Assembly: GCA_031284845.1 (NCBI GenBank)
Contig: JAITXH010000180.1
Span: 1-8,631, forward strand
Length of the DNA stretch: 8,631 nt
Reading direction: 5' to 3'
Origin: Puniceicoccales bacterium
GTDB taxonomy: Bacteria > Verrucomicrobiota > Verrucomicrobiia > Opitutales > UBA953
This document shows, piece by piece, positions 6,036 to 8,631 of this stretch. Below the pieces are notes generated by a model. The model saw only the letters and a program-made list of their open reading frames with translations, was not told the DNA's origin and searched no databases. The translations under genes and the position numbers were made by a program. How positions within the stretch are numbered: position 1 is the stretch's first letter; the number at the start of each line of letters is the position of its first letter.

Positions 6036-6983
6036 TTAAAACCGCACTCCGACCTCAATCTTGAACACCGCTGCCGGATCAACGCCAAAGTCGTCAATGT
6101 TGTGGCCGCTGCTGCGAAATCTGTAACGGCTGTAAAGCACGCCGCCGACACTGGCGCGGACATACCCCATCCCATCCGGACCAAATTCGTGTGTGACGCG
6201 CAAAGTCAGCGGCACTTCCCAAATCTCAAGCGCCCGCGTGCGCCGCGCCCCGTAAGCCGACTGGTCTTTTGCCAAGCGGTAATTGCCGCCCTGAATCGTG
6301 CAACCCAAGTCCACGCGCAGAGTCCTGTCCTCAAAGACATCACAGCTCACCATCACGCCGTTGAGGATATTCAGCGACCAGCGCGGAGTGATTTGCCAGG
6401 ACGCGCCCGCGAACGGCAGCGGCAGCGCACGATCTTCAAGGAAAGTCGTCACCATCACGCCGCTGAAAAACGTCAACTTGGAATTGAGCTTAAACCGGAC
6501 ACCTGCGCCGATACGCCCTGTGCCGCCGCTGAGCAAACTAGCTGAGCGCTCCGCCGCCAACGTCCCCGACCCATCAACGAAGAAACCCCAACGCTTCGTA
6601 AACATGTGCTCGTAATGCAGGAAAAGGCGCAGGCGCTCCATGTTGCCGAATGGCGCGGCGGACACCCCGTGAAAATCAAAATCTGTGTAGCGGTAATCGA
6701 GCGCACCGATGAGCACATTGGAATCATTCGATAAATGGAAACCCGCGGTGGCGGAATAACTCCATGCGGACAGTTCCCCGGCACGCCCCTTGATATCAGA
6801 GGGAGTTTGCCATGAAGCATCGCTGTCCAGTTGGGTGATCCACCGGAGGCTCTCGAAAAAGGAAGGGGCGGCGGCAGTTGTCGCCGGCTGGGCGGCTGGA
6901 GCTCCCTCCGTAGCGGCGAACGCGCTGAATGGCGCGAGTGCGAGCGCAAGCGGAAAAAGAACATTACAAAAAGAGAAGTTCAT
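6036..6983 (-). CDS. Putative outer-membrane beta-barrel protein
   Basis: This 315-residue product starts at ATG 6983, chosen because MNFSFCNVLFPLALALAPFSAFA is a clean Sec signal peptide, with cleavage expected after AFA at residue 23. An upstream in-frame ATG at 7082 would bury that signal behind 33 residues. After an Ala/Pro/Thr-rich linker (24-40) the protein alternates polar and hydrophobic or aromatic residues, as in amphipathic beta strands (for example SYSATAGFHLSNDSNVLIGALDYRY, given here only in part: AGFHLSNDSNVLIGALDYRY). It ends in KIEVGVRF, a terminal Phe typical of the BAM-recognised beta signal. Short turns rich in Gly/Asn/Asp separate the predicted strands. I cannot name the family with certainty; DUF6268-like outer-membrane beta-barrel proteins are one candidate. 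It is the first gene of the probable omp, lgt, tsaE cluster and diverges from the helicase. Its start has no Shine-Dalgarno. Confidence 0.75.
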   Translation of the reverse strand: MNFSFCNVLFPLALALAPFSAFAATEGAPAAQPATTAAAPSFFESLRWITQLDSDASWQTPSDIKGRAGELSAWSYSATAGFHLSNDSNVLIGALDYRYTDFDFHGVSAAPFGNMERLRLFLHYEHMFTKRWGFFVDGSGTLAAERSASLLSGGTGRIGAGVRFKLNSKLTFFSGVMVTTFLEDRALPLPFAGASWQITPRWSLNILNGVMVSCDVFEDRTLRVDLGCTIQGGNYRLAKDQSAYGARRTRALEIWEVPLTLRVTHEFGPDGMGYVRASVGGVLYSRYRFRSSGHNIDDFGVDPAAVFKIEVGVRF

Positions 6984-7195
6984 TGGATTACGTTTTAAAA
7001 GGCACGCATGAGAACTGAAAATATGAAAATATGAAATAAGAAACATAAATGAGTTGCGATATGGCCGCCGCCCTACATACACGCCGCCCTTTATTGCACG
7101 GGCTGCGCCCGTGTTCCGTCTGCTTTTTTCACGATGAGAGGGAAAGTTTCACGGCTGGTTTCACATCTCATCCCCGAACGAAAAAACAGTTCCTT
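6984..7195. promoter_or_regulatory. Divergent control region between the omp gene and the helicase
   Basis: These 212 bp separate two divergent starts and should contain both promoters. The part near the omp gene (about 7010-7050) is AT-rich and includes 2.6 copies of the 8-base unit TGAAAATA (7016-7036), which read on the minus strand as repeated CATATT/TATTTT, possible -10 elements. A 9-base direct repeat CGCCGCCCT occurs at 7066-7074 and 7082-7090, and a strong hairpin follows at 7097-7113. I saw no clear -35/-10 pair, so exact promoters are not assigned. Confidence 0.45.
7097..7113 (+). promoter_or_regulatory. Stable stem-loop in the helicase leader
   Basis: CACGGGC (7097-7103) and GCCCGTG (7107-7113) form a perfect 7-bp GC-rich stem closed by a TGC loop, extendable by one G-U pair. 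A T6 run follows at 7124-7129, ten bases past the stem. The spacing is too long for a standard intrinsic terminator, but a 5'-leader structure fits a gene whose product unwinds RNA. It lies 83-99 bases before the helicase ATG. The structure is seen; a regulatory role is inferred. Confidence 0.4.
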
Positions 7196-8467
7196 ATGGA
7201 AAATGACTCCCCGGCGAAAATCACTTTCGCCGACTTGAATCTCGATGAACGCCTCTTGCGCGCCATTGCCGCCAAGGGCTACACAGCGCCCTCCCCCATC
7301 CAGGCGCAATGTATCCCGTATCTGCTGGAAGGGCGCGATGTGCTCGGCACGGCCCAAACTGGCACAGGCAAGACAGCCGCCTTCGCCCTGCCCATCCTGC
7401 AGCTCCTCTTGCGCCACCCGCGGCGCATGCCGCGCAATTGTGTGCGCGCACTCATCCTTACGCCCACGCGCGAGCTGGCTGCGCAGATACACCGGAGCTT
7501 CCTGGAATACGGTGCACACACCGGTGTGCATTGTGCCGTGGTCTATGGCGGTGTCGGCTTCCAGCCGCAAATCAACGCCCTGCAAAAGGGTGTGGATGTG
7601 CTCATCGCCACACCGGGGCGCCTCATTGATCTTGGAGAACGGGGTTGCCTCAACCTCGACTCGCTCGCCGTTTTCGTGCTCGACGAAGCCGACCGGATGC
7701 TCGACATGGGCTTCCAGCCCGCCGTGCAGCGCATCGTCAACGAAATCCCGGAAGTGCGCCAGTCCCTGCTCTTTTCGGCCACTATGCCTTCCACCGTGCG
7801 CGGCCTTGCCGAATCATTCTTACACGATCCCGTAAACGTAGCCGTCGCAGGGGAATCGGCCACTGCGGACAATATCGCGCAACAGGTCTGGCACGTCGAG
7901 GGAGCACACAAGAAGCAACTTCTTCTACACATTCTTCAAGAGCATCACACGGAAGGGCTGGTTATGGTGTTTATGCGCATGAAACATGCAGCGAGCAAAA
8001 TTGCCGACTTCCTCAAAAAGAACGGCATCCAAGCCGAAGCCATTCACGGCAATAAATCTCAAAACGCGCGTGAGCGGGCACTGTCGGCATTTCGCTCCGG
8101 GAAGGCGCGGGTGCTTGTAGCCACCGATGTCGCTTCCCGCGGCATAGACGTCAAGGGCATCGAATTGGTGATAAACTATGACATGCCGAATGAAGCCGAA
8201 GCCTACGTCCATCGCATTGGGCGCACGGCGCGAGCCGGGGCGAGCGGCAAAGCATTAAGTTTTGTCGAACACGAGAACCGGAATATGTTGCGTTCCATTG
8301 AGCGGCTCATCAGCCAGACTATTCCTGTGCAAAAAGATCATCCTTTTTCGCCTTCGAAGCACATACCGGCACCGCCTTCATTTCAGCGTGATTCCGCCGA
8401 TTCCCGTCCGCGAAGCCCGAACCGTCCCAAAACGGGTTGGCAGTTCCGCAAGCGCCGTTCCGCATAA
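7196..8467 (+). CDS. rhlE: DEAD-box ATP-dependent RNA helicase, RhlE type
   Basis: This 423-residue cytoplasmic protein has the full superfamily-2 helicase core in order: the Q motif with the upstream Phe11 and SPIQAQ (33-38), motif I AQTGTGKT (53-60), Ia PTRELAAQ (90-97), GG (118-119), Ib TPGR (139-142), II DEAD (163-166), III SAT (194-196), IV VFMRMKH (258-264), V ATDVASRGID (309-318) and VI HRIGRTAR (339-346). All catalytic residues are present. RhlE-type helicases remodel RNA duplexes and help with ribosome maturation, RNA decay or cold growth. After residue 380 comes a short tail rich in Pro, Ser and Arg that ends KTGWQFRKRRSA; such basic tails usually give non-specific RNA binding. ATG 7196 is preferred over an in-frame ATG at 7049 because the Q-motif region follows it at the normal distance. 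The leader lacks a Shine-Dalgarno but has a strong hairpin. RhlE is favoured over DeaD or SrmB because the protein is short. Confidence 0.96.
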   Translation: MENDSPAKITFADLNLDERLLRAIAAKGYTAPSPIQAQCIPYLLEGRDVLGTAQTGTGKTAAFALPILQLLLRHPRRMPRNCVRALILTPTRELAAQIHRSFLEYGAHTGVHCAVVYGGVGFQPQINALQKGVDVLIATPGRLIDLGERGCLNLDSLAVFVLDEADRMLDMGFQPAVQRIVNEIPEVRQSLLFSATMPSTVRGLAESFLHDPVNVAVAGESATADNIAQQVWHVEGAHKKQLLLHILQEHHTEGLVMVFMRMKHAASKIADFLKKNGIQAEAIHGNKSQNARERALSAFRSGKARVLVATDVASRGIDVKGIELVINYDMPNEAEAYVHRIGRTARAGASGKALSFVEHENRNMLRSIERLISQTIPVQKDHPFSPSKHIPAPPSFQRDSADSRPRSPNRPKTGWQFRKRRSA

Positions 8468-8631
8468 GCGGCAAAGGAAGCGCGGAAAGGAGGGCTTTCC
8501 CACGGCAGCGGGAAATGATTGAAAAGGGGGTGCGAAAAGGGCTTGGTGGCCACACACGCCCTCATCGCCGACTGCCTCATCAGTATCGGCAGTGATGGTG
8601 AAATTATATGCTTTATCTCCACTTGTTGTTG

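Noticed and set aside
8496..8515. Inverted repeat TTTCCC/GGGAAA just after the helicase stop, considered as a terminator
   Set aside because: Only six pairs with an 8-base loop and no T-tract after it; not enough for an intrinsic terminator.
8538..8562. Imperfect stem AGGGC/GCCCT around the palindrome GTGGCCAC, considered as a second terminator
   Set aside because: Large internal loop and no T-run; the final 164 bases otherwise show no gene or known RNA.
1..8631. CRISPR array, insertion sequence, prophage or defence island
   Set aside because: No regularly spaced repeats, transposase, integrase, terminal inverted repeats or nuclease modules were seen; the recognisable genes are housekeeping or envelope genes.

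Overview
The window is a bacterial chromosomal segment of moderately high GC content, densely packed with ordinary housekeeping genes. The best guess for the host is a member of the Verrucomicrobiota, perhaps Opitutales-like. This rests on a TIGR03790-family secreted protein, a lysine 2,3-aminomutase, a beta-barrel outer-membrane protein with a C-terminal Phe, and Lgt and TsaE of diderm type. It is an inference from protein flavour only, because there is no rRNA or other phylogenetic marker.

Layout from left to right. The 3' end of kamA (lysine 2,3-aminomutase, + strand) runs to 252. A stretch without a convincing gene follows (253-763): pyrimidine-rich, with a C8 run, and possibly decayed or repeat-derived. 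On the minus strand at 764-1408 lies an orphan hypothetical ORF just downstream of, and slightly overlapping, aroB (3-dehydroquinate synthase, 1381-2493, minus). A 455-bp intergenic region with two short inverted repeats separates aroB from a divergently oriented plus-strand gene (2949-4556) for a Sec-exported TIGR03790-family protein. That gene converges on a minus-strand cluster: an outer-membrane beta-barrel candidate (6036-6983), lgt (5128-6018) and tsaE (4596-5093). The gaps of 17 and 34 bp fit one transcript ordered omp, lgt, tsaE. Diverging from this cluster is an RhlE-type DEAD-box RNA helicase (7196-8467), whose 5' leader carries a strong 7-bp hairpin. The last 164 bp hold no recognisable gene.

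The genes do not form one pathway. aroB serves the shikimate pathway, tsaE serves tRNA t6A modification, lgt carries out the first step of lipoprotein maturation, the omp product is an envelope protein, and the helicase acts in RNA or ribosome metabolism. No tRNA, rRNA, CRISPR array, insertion sequence or defence system was found, and no convincing undescribed system. The best leads are the unassigned 253-1380 region with its orphan ORF and competing frames, the uncharacterised TIGR03790 protein with its C-terminal extension, and the absence of a clear Shine-Dalgarno sequence at all six recognisable gene starts.
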